Assembly: GCA_000156115.1 (NCBI GenBank)
Contig: DS995276.1
Coordinates: 1,906,476 to 1,970,475 of the forward strand
Reading direction: 5' to 3'
DNA from: Rhodobacteraceae bacterium HTCC2083
GTDB lineage: Bacteria; Pseudomonadota; Alphaproteobacteria; Rhodobacterales; Rhodobacteraceae
DNA length: 64,000 nucleotides
The position numbers were made by a program, and so were the translations under genes. The notes below the pieces were generated by a model. That model saw only the letters and a list, made by a program, of their open reading frames with translations. It was not told the DNA's origin and did no database searches. This document shows, piece by piece, positions 26,547-35,259 of the stretch; the first letter of the stretch is position 1; every line of letters begins with the position of its first letter.

Positions 26547-27908
26547 GTGGACGGAAATCTCAATGCACTGACAACGGTGTTCACCGAGTTTTATTACTGG
26601 GTGACGGTCGTTTTCATGTTCCTCATTCATGTAGGATTCTGCATGTATGAAGTCGGCGCGAGCCGCCGAAAAAACCATATGCACACGCTTTTGAAGAACA
26701 TTATGGTGATTCCTTTGGTCACCGTGACCTTCTTCTTCTTTGGCTGGTGGATATACTGGACCTTCCCAAATGCGTTCCCCGGTATAGGTGGCATCGACTT
26801 TGCGGCAGGCACGGCTTATACGCCTTGGTCTGAAAACATGGGTACGAACATGCAGGATCGCATCACAGGTGTGTTCTGGGCAGCGTTCTTGTTGTTTTCA
26901 TGGACTGCGGCTTCCATTGTGTCCGGCGCTGTTATTGAACGTATTCGCTCATCCGCGCTTTGGATGCATGCGGTTATGATCGGTTCGGTTCTTTGGATCA
27001 TTGATGCGGCTTGGGGCTGGCACTGGGATGGCTGGATGGTCAAAGTCCTTGGCTACCACGATGCTTACGCGTCCGGTGTTATCCACGCGATTGCGGGTGG
27101 TTATGCGCTGGGTGTGATCATGGTTCTTGGACCACGTATTGGTAAATTCGCAGCGGATGGCACGCCTCGTGATATTCCACCGCACAATCCTTGGATGCTC
27201 GCGATTGGCCTATTCCTGATCTACACAGGCTTCTGGGGTTTCTATGCAGCCTGTAACGTGCCTGCGATTTCGCCTGAAGTTATTGACGGCCAGATCACTG
27301 GGACAACATGGACGGCGACCAACATCTATCTTGCACCAACATCGCTCTCTGCGATTACGTTCAACTTCCTGATGTCTTTGTCGGGCGGGTTGATGGCGGC
27401 CTACATCGTGTCCAAAGGCGATGCGTTCTGGACATTGTCCGGCGGTCTTGCAGGTGTCATTACTGCCTCTGCGGGCAACGATCTTTACCACCCAATCCAA
27501 GCGATGATTATCGCCGCAATTGGCGTCGTGATTGTTTACAAGCTGCACTACTGGGTCGAGCGTCGTTTCAAGATCGACGATGCGGTTGGCGCAGTTGCGG
27601 TTCACGGATATGCGGGCGTTGTTGGCTTGATCATATGTGGTTTCGTTCTGTGGGGCGCACCTTCGTCACCCTATGAGGGTTACGCAACTGTGAACCCACT
27701 TGGTCAAACCATTGGTGCTGTGATCATGTTCGGTCTGCTTGGCTTCTTGCCTGCCTTCATTATTTCTAAGATCCAAGCGTCGTTTGGTATCTTGCGGATC
27801 CCAGAAGCAGTTGAACGCCAAGGTCTCGATTTCCACGAGAACGAGACTTATGAGGCAGCAATCGCTGATATCACTCAAGCCACACATGCCGCGACGCCGG
27901 CAGAATAA
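26547..27908 (+). CDS. amt: Amt/MEP/Rh ammonium (methylamine) transporter
   Basis: This is a 453-residue transporter with eleven membrane helices. The GTG at 26547 is preceded by AGGGAG. Recognisable features are WTAASIVSGAVIERIR, the pore region AWGWHWDGW and the conserved histidine segments VIHAIAGGYALG and VAVHGYAGVVGLIICG that make the twin-His pore. It is more divergent than the usual GlnK-linked Amt: no glnK is present, and it sits between dmm and mgs genes. Release of ammonium from N-methylglutamate makes uptake or recapture of ammonium, or uptake of methylamines, plausible. Substrate preference cannot be read from sequence. Confidence 0.88.
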   Translation: MDGNLNALTTVFTEFYYWVTVVFMFLIHVGFCMYEVGASRRKNHMHTLLKNIMVIPLVTVTFFFFGWWIYWTFPNAFPGIGGIDFAAGTAYTPWSENMGTNMQDRITGVFWAAFLLFSWTAASIVSGAVIERIRSSALWMHAVMIGSVLWIIDAAWGWHWDGWMVKVLGYHDAYASGVIHAIAGGYALGVIMVLGPRIGKFAADGTPRDIPPHNPWMLAIGLFLIYTGFWGFYAACNVPAISPEVIDGQITGTTWTATNIYLAPTSLSAITFNFLMSLSGGLMAAYIVSKGDAFWTLSGGLAGVITASAGNDLYHPIQAMIIAAIGVVIVYKLHYWVERRFKIDDAVGAVAVHGYAGVVGLIICGFVLWGAPSSPYEGYATVNPLGQTIGAVIMFGLLGFLPAFIISKIQASFGILRIPEAVERQGLDFHENETYEAAIADITQATHAATPAE

Positions 27909-27919
27909 GGAGCACTCAT

Positions 27920-28135
27920 ATGTCTACTATTGGATATGAAAACTGGGCTGTTGATCTTGCTGATGTCGGAGCGATCTACCCGATGCAGGGTTGGGAAGTT
28001 CCAATGACCATCATCGGTGTCTTGTTCTGGCTCGGATGGCACGTGGTGCAGTTTCGCAGCGAAAGCCGCGAGCTTGCGGAAGCTGAAAAAAACATCAGTG
28101 CCGAAGGTGTCAAAAAGGCAATTGATCGATACTGA
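27920..28135 (+). CDS. Small single-helix membrane protein next to amt
   Basis: This is a 71-residue protein twelve bases after the Amt stop, with a GGAG ribosome site. It has an N-terminal part with acidic and aromatic residues (GYENWAVDLADVGAIYPMQGW), one membrane helix (VPMTIIGVLFWLGWHVVQF) and a charged, probably helical tail (SESRELAEAEKNISAEGVKK). I do not recognise the family. Its place inside the amt transcript, before a strong terminator, suggests an accessory subunit of the transporter, taking a regulatory role in the absence of GlnK. This is inference from position only. Confidence 0.7.
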   Translation: MSTIGYENWAVDLADVGAIYPMQGWEVPMTIIGVLFWLGWHVVQFRSESRELAEAEKNISAEGVKKAIDRY

Positions 28136-28158
28136 TCCGCTGACAATTAAATGACGGG

Positions 28159-28186
28159 AAAGGGGCGGCGGACGCGGCCCCTTTTT
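28159..28186 (+). terminator. Terminator after amt operon
   Basis: AAAGGGGC (28159-28166) and GCCCCTTT (28177-28184) form an 8-bp stem around a ten-base loop, ending in a run of five T. This is a clear intrinsic terminator separating amt from the mgs operon. Confidence 0.8.
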
Positions 28187-28208
28187 GCATTTCCAGTGTT
28201 GAATTTAA

Positions 28209-28224
28209 GGAAAAAAAGTTTCCC
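28209..28224. promoter_or_regulatory. T7-CC motif (reverse orientation) upstream of mgsA
   Basis: GGAAAAAAAGTTTCC holds the complement of TTTTTTTCC and forms a 5-5-5 inverted repeat (GGAAA-N5-TTTCC). It lies about 85 bases upstream of the mgsA start, and it is the third copy of the motif at 16335 and 26326. A common operator for the XRE-cupin protein is suggested. Confidence 0.4.
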
Positions 28225-28306
28225 AAGAGTTGTATGGTTTTTTCTTTGGTGCTAGCCTCTGAGTCGAAGGCCGTGCGCGATACGGCTGTTTTCGAAGGAT
28301 TTCATT

Positions 28307-29236
28307 ATGTGCGGAATTGTCGGTCTTTTCCTTAAGGACAAATCGCTTGAACCTGAGTTGGGTAATATGCTCACCTCAATGTTGATCACCATGACTGACC
28401 GCGGCCCCGACAGTGCGGGTATTGCGATTTATGGTAATGAAACAAAGGGCTCATCGAAGATGACGGTGCAATCTGATGCACCTGAATTGGAGTTTGCGGG
28501 GCTAGAAAATGCGCTGTCTGATGCGTTGGGTGGCAAGGTTTCTATGGAGGTCATCAGCACGCATGCGGTTCTTTCTATTCCAGCGGGTAGCTTTGAAAAA
28601 GCGCGTGCAGCCTTGAGCGAGATCCGCCCGAACGTGCGCGTCATGAGCCGTGGCGACACGCTTGAGATCTACAAAGAAGTGGGCCTGCCTAAAGACGTGG
28701 CAGAGCAATTCAACGTCACCTCCATGATCGGAACCCATGGAATCGGTCACACGCGCATGGCGACAGAATCAGCGATCACGACCATGGGTGCGCATCCGTT
28801 CAACACGGGCGACGATCAGTGCTTGGTGCACAACGGATCGCTCTCGAATCACAATTCTTTGCGCCGCAAACTGCGCCGCGAAGGCATTCATATCGAAACC
28901 GAAAACGACACTGAAGTGGGCGCGGCCTACCTCACATGGAAGATGCGCGAAGGCGCGACGCTCGGTGAAGCGCTTGAGAGTTCCCTCAATGATCTTGATG
29001 GTTTCTTCACCTTCCTTGTCGGTACCAAAGACGGCTTCGGCGTTGTACGCGACCCCATCGCCTGCAAGCCTGCTGTTATGGCTGAAACCGATCAATATGT
29101 GGCGTTTGGCTCAGAGTACCGCGCTTTGGTAAATCTACCCGGTATCGAAGAGGCTCGCGTTTGGGAGCCAGAACCCGCAACCGTCTATTTCTGGAGCCAC
29201 AACGTGGCCCCGAACAGCGCAGAGAAGGCAGCGTAA
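28307..29236 (+). CDS. mgsA: N-methylglutamate synthase, glutamine amidotransferase-like subunit A
   Basis: This is a 309-residue protein with a class II glutamine-amidotransferase fold. MCGIVGLFL places the N-terminal nucleophile Cys2, and the conserved RGPDSAGIAIYG, GHTRMATES and NGSLSNHNSLR blocks follow. It lacks the glutamate synthase C-terminal parts, which lie on separate genes. With MgsB and MgsC it converts gamma-glutamylmethylamide (from GmaS) to N-methylglutamate. It begins a three-gene operon; MgsB starts immediately after its stop (the ATG at 29237 abuts). AAGGA lies nine bases upstream of the start. Confidence 0.9.
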   Translation: MCGIVGLFLKDKSLEPELGNMLTSMLITMTDRGPDSAGIAIYGNETKGSSKMTVQSDAPELEFAGLENALSDALGGKVSMEVISTHAVLSIPAGSFEKARAALSEIRPNVRVMSRGDTLEIYKEVGLPKDVAEQFNVTSMIGTHGIGHTRMATESAITTMGAHPFNTGDDQCLVHNGSLSNHNSLRRKLRREGIHIETENDTEVGAAYLTWKMREGATLGEALESSLNDLDGFFTFLVGTKDGFGVVRDPIACKPAVMAETDQYVAFGSEYRALVNLPGIEEARVWEPEPATVYFWSHNVAPNSAEKAA

Positions 29237-29920
29237 ATGCAAACAGTCGATTTACAGGAAATGGGTCTGCGCGGCGTGAACGCGGCGCTACATGCGCAGT
29301 CGGATGATACCAATCAAACCGCATGGACCATCGAAAACGCTAAAGGTGCGCATGCGATCGCTTGCGGCCTTGACGCGCCGATTGAAGTTACGGTCAAAGG
29401 CTCCACAGGCTACTATTGCGCCGGTATGAACCAGCAAGCGACAGTGAATATCCACGGCTCAGCAGGGCCAGGTACGGGCGAAAACATCATGTCTGGCAAG
29501 ATCGTTATTGAAGGCGATGCGAGCCAATATTTGGGCGCAACGGGTCATGGCGGCATGATCGTGGTCAAGGGCAATGCGTCCTCGCGCTGTGGTATTTCGA
29601 TGAAAGGCGTGAACATAGTTGTTCAAGGCAATATCGGCCACATGTCCGCGTTTATGGGACAATCCGGCAACCTTGTCGTCTGTGGCGACGCGGGTGATGC
29701 GCTGGGCGATAGCTGCTATGAAGCCCGGTTCTTCGTGCGTGGCTCGGTGAAAAGCCTTGGTGCGGATTGCGAGAAAAAAGAGATGCGCGAAGAGCATCTG
29801 ACGCTTTTGCAGGGCCTCTTGGATGAAGCAGGCATTGACGCCGATCCCAAAGACTTCACGCGCTACGGTTCTGCCCGTAATCTGTACAACTTCGACGTCG
29901 ACAACGCTGCGGCGTATTAA
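29237..29920 (+). CDS. mgsB: N-methylglutamate synthase subunit B (GXGXG domain)
   Basis: This is a 227-residue protein with the parallel beta-helix repeats typical of the glutamate synthase GXGXG domain (INHGSAG-like VNIHGSAGPGTGENIMSG, IVIEGDASQYLGATGHGG, GIS then MKGVNIVVQGNIG, CGDAGDALGDSCY). In GOGAT this domain links the amidotransferase to the FMN barrel and has no known catalysis of its own. In Mgs it is expected to play the same scaffolding role. It lies between mgsA and mgsC, twelve bases from the next gene. Confidence 0.88.
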   Translation: MQTVDLQEMGLRGVNAALHAQSDDTNQTAWTIENAKGAHAIACGLDAPIEVTVKGSTGYYCAGMNQQATVNIHGSAGPGTGENIMSGKIVIEGDASQYLGATGHGGMIVVKGNASSRCGISMKGVNIVVQGNIGHMSAFMGQSGNLVVCGDAGDALGDSCYEARFFVRGSVKSLGADCEKKEMREEHLTLLQGLLDEAGIDADPKDFTRYGSARNLYNFDVDNAAAY

Positions 29921-29931
29921 GGATACCAACG

Positions 29932-31278
29932 ATGAAAATACACGACGCAAAAGGTATCCCGCACACGTCCCCGCGACAGTCTGCGACCTTCACACAAGAC
30001 ATCAACTCCGACATCCGCCGTGCGGCTGCGACGGGCATTTACGACATCAGGGGTGGCGGAGCTAAACGCAAAGTACCCAGCTTTGATGATCTGTTGTTCA
30101 TGGGTGCATCGATCTCTCGTTATCCTTTGGAAGGCTACCGCGAGAAGTGCGACACGAACGTTACAATCGGCGGTTTGAACGCCTCCAACCCGATAGAGTT
30201 GGATATCCCTGTGACCATCGCGGGCATGTCGTTTGGTGCGTTGTCTGGCCCAGCGAAGGAAGCGCTTGGTCGCGGTGCGTCCATGGCAGGCACATCCACA
30301 ACCACGGGCGACGGCGGTATGACACCCGAAGAACGTGGTCATTCCAGCAAGCTGGTCTACCAGTATCTTCCGTCGCGCTACGGCATGAACCCTAACGATT
30401 TGCGCAAAGCCGATGCGATTGAGATCGTCGTCGGTCAAGGCGCGAAACCCGGTGGCGGTGGTATGTTGTTGGGTCAGAAAATCTCTGACCGCGTGGCGCA
30501 TATGCGTAACCTGCCTAAAGGGATCGATCAGCGTTCAGCGTGTCGTCACCCTGATTGGACGGGTCCAGATGATCTTGAGATCAAGATTTTAGAGCTACGT
30601 GAAATCACAGGTTGGAAAGTGCCAATCTATGTGAAAGTTGCGGGTGCACGTCCTTACTATGATACGACTTTGGCGATCAAAGCAGGTGCGGATGCGGTTG
30701 TTTTAGACGGCATGCAAGGCGGTACAGCTGCGACGCAAGACGTGTTCATCGAACACGTGGGCCAGCCGACACTGGCAATCATCCGTCCAGCGGTTCAAGC
30801 GCTTCAGGATCTTGGCATGCACCGCAAAGTGCAGCTGATCTTGTCCGGTGGTATCCGCTCCGGGGCAGATGTTGCAAAAGCGATGGCGCTGGGCGCTGAC
30901 GCGGTTGCGATTGGAACGGCGGCGTTGATTGCGCTCGGTGACAACGATCCAAAGTGGGAAGCAGAGTACAACGCGCTTGGTACGACGGCAGGGGCCTATG
31001 ATGACTGGCACGAGGGCCAAGACCCTGCAGGCATCACGACGCAAGACCCAGAGCTGATGAAGCGTTTTGATCCGATTGAAGGTGGCCGCCGCCTGCGCAA
31101 CTACCTCAAGGTGATGACGCTTGAAGCGCAAACGATCGCACGGGCCTGCGGCAAAAACCATCTGCACAACTTGGAGCCAGAGGATTTGGTCGCGCTGACG
31201 ATGGAAGCGGCGGCGATGGCGCGTGTGCCACTGTGCGGAACAGATTGGTACCCCGGCAAGCCCGGTACAAGCTACTAA
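29932..31278 (+). CDS. mgsC: N-methylglutamate synthase subunit C (FMN glutamate synthase domain)
   Basis: This is a 448-residue FMN-binding barrel like the central domain of glutamate synthase (IAGMSFGALSGPAKEALGRG, TTTGDGGMTPEERGHS, VVGQGAKPGGGGMLLG, IWVK-like IYVKVAGAR, GADAVVLDGMQGGTAATQ). The cysteines needed for the 3Fe-4S cluster of GOGAT are seen at QRSACRHPDW and RACGKNHLHN, with PLCGTDWYP at the end; whether a cluster forms is not certain. It performs the reductive transfer that gives N-methylglutamate. A strong terminator follows. Confidence 0.88.
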   Translation: MKIHDAKGIPHTSPRQSATFTQDINSDIRRAAATGIYDIRGGGAKRKVPSFDDLLFMGASISRYPLEGYREKCDTNVTIGGLNASNPIELDIPVTIAGMSFGALSGPAKEALGRGASMAGTSTTTGDGGMTPEERGHSSKLVYQYLPSRYGMNPNDLRKADAIEIVVGQGAKPGGGGMLLGQKISDRVAHMRNLPKGIDQRSACRHPDWTGPDDLEIKILELREITGWKVPIYVKVAGARPYYDTTLAIKAGADAVVLDGMQGGTAATQDVFIEHVGQPTLAIIRPAVQALQDLGMHRKVQLILSGGIRSGADVAKAMALGADAVAIGTAALIALGDNDPKWEAEYNALGTTAGAYDDWHEGQDPAGITTQDPELMKRFDPIEGGRRLRNYLKVMTLEAQTIARACGKNHLHNLEPEDLVALTMEAAAMARVPLCGTDWYPGKPGTSY

Positions 31279-31288
31279 GACGTAAAAC

Positions 31289-31325
31289 AAAGGCGCGGCT
31301 AGCACATGGCACGCGCCTTTTTTAA
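31289..31325 (+). terminator. Terminator after mgsABC
   Basis: AAAGGCGCG (31289-31297) and CGCGCCTTT (31312-31320) form a 9-bp stem followed by TTT. This separates the mgs operon from gmaS. Confidence 0.8.
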
Positions 31326-31354
31326 ATAAAATAAAAGACGACAGGGACAAAAAA

Positions 31355-32689
31355 ATGACAGTTGATCTGGCAAAGTTCGCCGAAGAGAACGGCGTAAAAT
31401 ACTTCATGATTTCATTCACCGACCTATTCGGTGGTCAACGTGCTAAGTTGGTGCCCGCGCGCGCAATCGCGGATATGCAAGAAGACGGCGCAGGTTTTGC
31501 GGGTTTCGCCACATGGCTTGATCTCACACCCGCGCACCCTGACATGTTGGCCGTTCCAGACCCTGATGCAGCGATCATCCTGCCGTGGAACAAGGAAATC
31601 GCATGGGTCCCAGCAGACTGCGTGATGGAGGGTGAGCCTGTTGAACAAGCCCCGCGCAACGTGCTGCGCAAGCTGATTGCAGAAGCCGCGGAAGAGGGCA
31701 TGTACGTCAAAACAGGGATCGAGGCTGAGTTCTTCCTACTCACACCCGAGGGTGATCAGATCAGTGACAGTTTCGATACAGCAGCCAAGCCTTGCTACGA
31801 TCAGCAAGCGTTCATGCGTCGTTTGGACGTGATCCGCGAAATCTCTGACTACATGCTGGAAATGGAGTGGGGCGCCTATCAGAACGACCATGAGGACGCG
31901 AACGGCCAGTGGGAAATGAACTGGGACTTTGATGACGCGCTTAGAACGGCGGACAAGCACAGTTTCTTCAAGTTCATGACCAAATGCGTCGCGGAAAAGC
32001 ACGGTTACCGTGCGACTTTCATGCCTAAGCCGATTGAGGGCCTGACAGGCAATGGCTGCCACGCGCATGTTTCTGTCTGGGATGCTGCGGGATCGGCTTC
32101 GACTAAAAATGTCTTCGCGATGGAGGCCAATGACAGCAGCCAAACCGCAGAACTAGGCCTGTCAGAGCAAGGACGTCACTTCCTTGGGGGCATCATGAAG
32201 CACGCCAGCGCGCTTGCGGCGATTACCAACCCGACGGTGAACAGCTACAAACGTATCAATGCACCTCGCACGATGTCTGGCGCGACTTGGGCACCCAATA
32301 CGGTTACTTGGACGGGCAACAACCGTACACATATGGTGCGCGTTCCTGGTCCTGGCCGTTTTGAACTTCGCCTGCCAGATGGCGCGGTGAATCCTTATTT
32401 GTTGCAGGCTGTGATAATTGCGGCGGGTCTCTCTGGTGTGCGCTCCAAAGCGGATCCGGGCAAGCGTCACGACATTGATATGTATGCAGAAGGTCATTTG
32501 ATCATAGATGCGCCAAAGCTGCCTTTGAATATGCTCGATGCGATGCGCGCATATGACGAAGACGAAGGTCTCAAGGCTGCGATGGGCGAGGAGTTCTCGC
32601 GCAGCTATCTCAAGATGAAAATGCAGGAATGGGATTCCTTCGTGTCGTATTTCTCTCAATGGGAGAAAGATAACACGCTCGATATCTAA
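31355..32689 (+). CDS. gmaS: Gamma-glutamylmethylamide synthetase
   Basis: This 444-residue protein is of the glutamine synthetase type III-like group that makes gamma-glutamylmethylamide from glutamate, methylamine and ATP. The N-terminal beta-grasp is followed by EAEFFLLTPEG, the NWDFDDALRTADKH segment and the catalytic stretch GNGCHAHVSVWD, KHASALAAITNPTVNSYKR and RVPGPGRFELRLPDGAVNPYL. Marker position between mgsC and tmm is the usual Roseobacter arrangement. It uses GACAGGGACAAA as ribosome site. It is a known marker gene for marine methylamine use. Confidence 0.92.
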   Translation: MTVDLAKFAEENGVKYFMISFTDLFGGQRAKLVPARAIADMQEDGAGFAGFATWLDLTPAHPDMLAVPDPDAAIILPWNKEIAWVPADCVMEGEPVEQAPRNVLRKLIAEAAEEGMYVKTGIEAEFFLLTPEGDQISDSFDTAAKPCYDQQAFMRRLDVIREISDYMLEMEWGAYQNDHEDANGQWEMNWDFDDALRTADKHSFFKFMTKCVAEKHGYRATFMPKPIEGLTGNGCHAHVSVWDAAGSASTKNVFAMEANDSSQTAELGLSEQGRHFLGGIMKHASALAAITNPTVNSYKRINAPRTMSGATWAPNTVTWTGNNRTHMVRVPGPGRFELRLPDGAVNPYLLQAVIIAAGLSGVRSKADPGKRHDIDMYAEGHLIIDAPKLPLNMLDAMRAYDEDEGLKAAMGEEFSRSYLKMKMQEWDSFVSYFSQWEKDNTLDI

Positions 32690-32696
32690 AAGGGGG

Positions 32697-32717
32697 CCTG
32701 CGTGGACACCACGCAGG
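32697..32717 (+). terminator. Perfect hairpin between gmaS and tmm
   Basis: CCTGCGTGG (32697-32705) and CCACGCAGG (32709-32717) form a 9-bp stem with a three-base loop, without a T run. It could be an RNA-stability element or attenuator rather than a classical terminator. Confidence 0.5.
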
Positions 32718-32751
32718 TCACTTACGTCAAAGCTAAAAAATGGAGTTTGAT

Positions 32752-34086
32752 ATGGCCAAGCGCGTCGCCATCATCGGAGCAGGGCCTTCAGGTTTAGCAC
32801 AATTGCGAGCCTTTCAATCCGCGGCTGAAAAAGGCGCTGAAGTGCCTGAGGTTGTGTGCTTTGAAAAGCAATCCAACTGGGGCGGTTTGTGGAATTACAC
32901 TTGGCGCACGGGGCTCGATAAATACGGGGAACCGGTGCATGGTTCCATGTATCGCTACCTGTGGTCGAATGGGCCGAAAGAGGGTCTGGAATTTGCGGAT
33001 TACTCGTTCGAGGAACATTTCGGCAAACAGATTGCTTCTTACCCGCCGCGCGCGGTGCTGTTCGACTATATCGAGGGCCGTGTGAAAAAGGCGGGCGTGC
33101 GCGACATGATCCGATTTGAAACAGTGGTGCGCAATGTTGATTTCGCAGAGGGCAAATTCACGGTGAAAGTGAAGGATCTCCCGAACGATCGCGAGTATTC
33201 GGAAGAGTTTGATCATGTAATCTGCGCCTCAGGCCACTTTTCAACGCCGAACGTTCCTGAATTCGAAGGGTTTGATACCTTCAAGGGTCGCGTGCTGCAT
33301 GCGCATGATTTCCGCGACGCGCTTGAATTTAAAGATATGGATTTGCTGATTATCGGCACGTCCTATTCAGCGGAAGACATCGGATCGCAGTGTTGGAAAT
33401 ACGGGGCAAAAAGCATTACTGTCAGCCACCGCACAGCCCCAATGGGATACAAGTGGCCCGACAACTGGCAAGAAGTTCCGCTTCTGACCAAGGTTGAGGG
33501 CAACACGGCGCACTTCAAGGACGGGACAACAAAAGATGTAGACGCCATTTTGCTGTGCACGGGCTACATCCATCATTTCCCCTTCATGGCAGACGATCTG
33601 CGTTTGCGCACGGCGAACGTTCTGGCGTCAGACGATCTCTATAAAGGGGTCGCTTGGGTTGATAATCCAGCGCTCTTTTATCTTGGAATGCAGGATCAGT
33701 GGTTCACGTTCAACATGTTTGATGCACAGGCATGGTGGGTGCGTGACGCCATCATGGGTCGGATTGAGATCCCTGAAAAAGCGGACCGCCGCGCGGATGT
33801 GGATGCGCGCAAAGCCGCAGAAGCTGCAATTCCCGACGATTACGGCTGCATCTGGTATCAAGGCGATTACACCAAGGAACTGATTGATGAGACAGACTAC
33901 CCAAGTTTCGACGTAGAGGGCGCATGCCAAGCCTTCAAAGCCTGGAAAGGGCACAAAGTTGCAGACATCATGACGTTCAGAAACAATGCCTATGCGTCGG
34001 TTATCACTGGAACGATGGCCCCGATGCATCATACGCCTTGGAAGGATGCGCTGGACGATAGTATGGACGTATACCTGCAAAACTAA
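32752..34086 (+). CDS. tmm: Trimethylamine monooxygenase
   Basis: This is a 444-residue flavin monooxygenase. The start is the ATG at 32752 (TGGAG upstream); the in-frame ATG at 32740 lacks a ribosome site. FAD is bound by [12 protein letters not shown] near residue 6, NADP by [14 protein letters not shown] near 200, and the FMO fingerprint [11 protein letters not shown] is present at about 183. The early [12 protein letters not shown] and the Tmm-type C-terminus ([33 protein letters not shown]) separate it from general FMOs. It oxidises TMA to TMAO with NADPH and O2 in the cytoplasm, and can also make indigo from indole. Preceded by the hairpin at 32697. Confidence 0.95.
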   Translation: MAKRVAIIGAGPSGLAQLRAFQSAAEKGAEVPEVVCFEKQSNWGGLWNYTWRTGLDKYGEPVHGSMYRYLWSNGPKEGLEFADYSFEEHFGKQIASYPPRAVLFDYIEGRVKKAGVRDMIRFETVVRNVDFAEGKFTVKVKDLPNDREYSEEFDHVICASGHFSTPNVPEFEGFDTFKGRVLHAHDFRDALEFKDMDLLIIGTSYSAEDIGSQCWKYGAKSITVSHRTAPMGYKWPDNWQEVPLLTKVEGNTAHFKDGTTKDVDAILLCTGYIHHFPFMADDLRLRTANVLASDDLYKGVAWVDNPALFYLGMQDQWFTFNMFDAQAWWVRDAIMGRIEIPEKADRRADVDARKAAEAAIPDDYGCIWYQGDYTKELIDETDYPSFDVEGACQAFKAWKGHKVADIMTFRNNAYASVITGTMAPMHHTPWKDALDDSMDVYLQN

Positions 34087-34098
34087 GTGCTAAAGATA

Positions 34099-34113
34099 GG
34101 GGCTTCGGTCCCC
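34099..34113 (+). terminator. Terminator after tmm
   Basis: GGGG-CTTCGGT-CCCC is a short, tetraloop-closed hairpin followed by ATTTCCTTTTC. It is close to the tmm stop and would end the gmaS-tmm transcript. Confidence 0.55.
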
Positions 34114-34150
34114 ATTTCCTTTTCAAGTTCCACTTTTTAGGCTGTGCTTT

Positions 34151-34773
34151 ATGGTGATTTTTAACGCTCTTACTTTTCTCCTTGGCGTCAATTGCGTTAA
34201 CGGCGTCACTGGGACCTGACATGTTACTCCTTGCCTCACGCAGTGCGGCGCAAGGGCGGGCGGCAGGGTTTGTGAAATAGGTTGGAATCGCGTTTGGTAC
34301 ATATTGCCACGCACTGGCAATTGCGTTGGGGTTACCGCAACTTTTCTTAGGGGTTCCAATTGCTTATGACGTCATTCGCCGCTTGGGAGTCGCGTATCTT
34401 TTGTATCTCGCATGGGGCGCATTATCTGGTGGCAGACAGGCTTTCAGCGCGCAAACAGGCACAATCTCGTGTGGTGATGTTTAGACAAGGACTTTTGACG
34501 AGCTTGCTGAACCCGAAGATGGCGATCTTCATTCTGGCGCTATTCTCGCAGTTCTTAAAGCCTGAGGCGGGTTCGATTGTTATTCAAGTCATGATCTTTG
34601 CGAGCGTGTAAAACGCGATTGGGTTTGTGGTGAACGGAGCCGTGATCTTGGCTGCGAGCCGTGCGAGCGCTTGGCTGGCAGGTAACGCCAAAATTAGGAA
34701 TCTGTCACAGTATGTCTTGGGAACGGTCCTCGTTGGCCTCGCGGCGAGATTGGCTTTAGATACGCAAAAGTAG
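34151..34773 (+). pseudogene. Decayed LysE/RhtB family exporter
   Basis: Broken over three or more frames. Pieces recognisable as LysE are MVIFNALTFLLGVNCVNGV at the start, MLLLASRSAAQGRAAGFV, GLPQLFLGVPIAYDVIRRLG, FRQGLLTSLLNPKMAIFILA and, after a TAA at 34609, NAIGFVVNGAVILAASRASA to the TAG at 34771. At least three in-frame stops and two frame changes are seen. The gene once encoded an amino-acid or amine exporter of about 205 residues. It decays between tmm and the truncated haemoglobin gene. Confidence 0.85.
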
Positions 34774-34790
34774 GCGGGAGGTGTAAGGCC

Positions 34791-35201
34791 TTAGCGGCGC
34801 GTTCCTGTGTCTTCCCAATCGTCCATATCATTCACCAGCATATCAGAAATGCGGCGAAATACGACATTCAAGCGATCTGCATTCGGTCCTTTGTGCCCCT
34901 CAGCGATCAAGGCTTTGCGCATCAGATCAACCCAATTATCCGCGTCTGCTTGCCTAATCGGGACATGGGCATGCATCAGTTTTACATCCATATGCCCATG
35001 TTTTTCTTTGTAATACGGCCGCCCACCCATGAAGCCGGAGAGAAAATCGAATTGCTCAACACGTGCATGTTCGACGCCATGTCCGCGTGCGTGCAAGCGG
35101 CGCAGGTTTGAGCCTTCGGGCAGGGTTTCAACCAGATCGTAGAAATGCTCGACCAAGTCGCGCAGGGAGGTTTCACCGCCTATGTCTTCAAGCATGCTCA
35201 T
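34791..35201 (-). CDS. Truncated haemoglobin (group II type)
   Basis: This is a 136-residue globin of the two-on-two type. The candidate proximal histidine lies in KLMHAHVPI near the middle, and the VEQFDFLSGFMGGRPYYKEKHGH stretch (FxxWxxG-like region with GGRPYY) is the group II signature. It could store or sense O2, or detoxify NO. Its location among O2-dependent monooxygenases (Tmm, Dmm) and the demethylase gene tdm suggests oxygen delivery or protection, but this is inference from position. It is transcribed in the same direction as tdm, about 60 bases after the orphan gene pair. Confidence 0.87.
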   Translation of the reverse strand: MSMLEDIGGETSLRDLVEHFYDLVETLPEGSNLRRLHARGHGVEHARVEQFDFLSGFMGGRPYYKEKHGHMDVKLMHAHVPIRQADADNWVDLMRKALIAEGHKGPNADRLNVVFRRISDMLVNDMDDWEDTGTRR

Positions 35202-35259
35202 AAGAGATATCGTGCCAGGCGAAAGGCTAGGCGTCGTTGATGCAGATCAAGCCGCCGCA

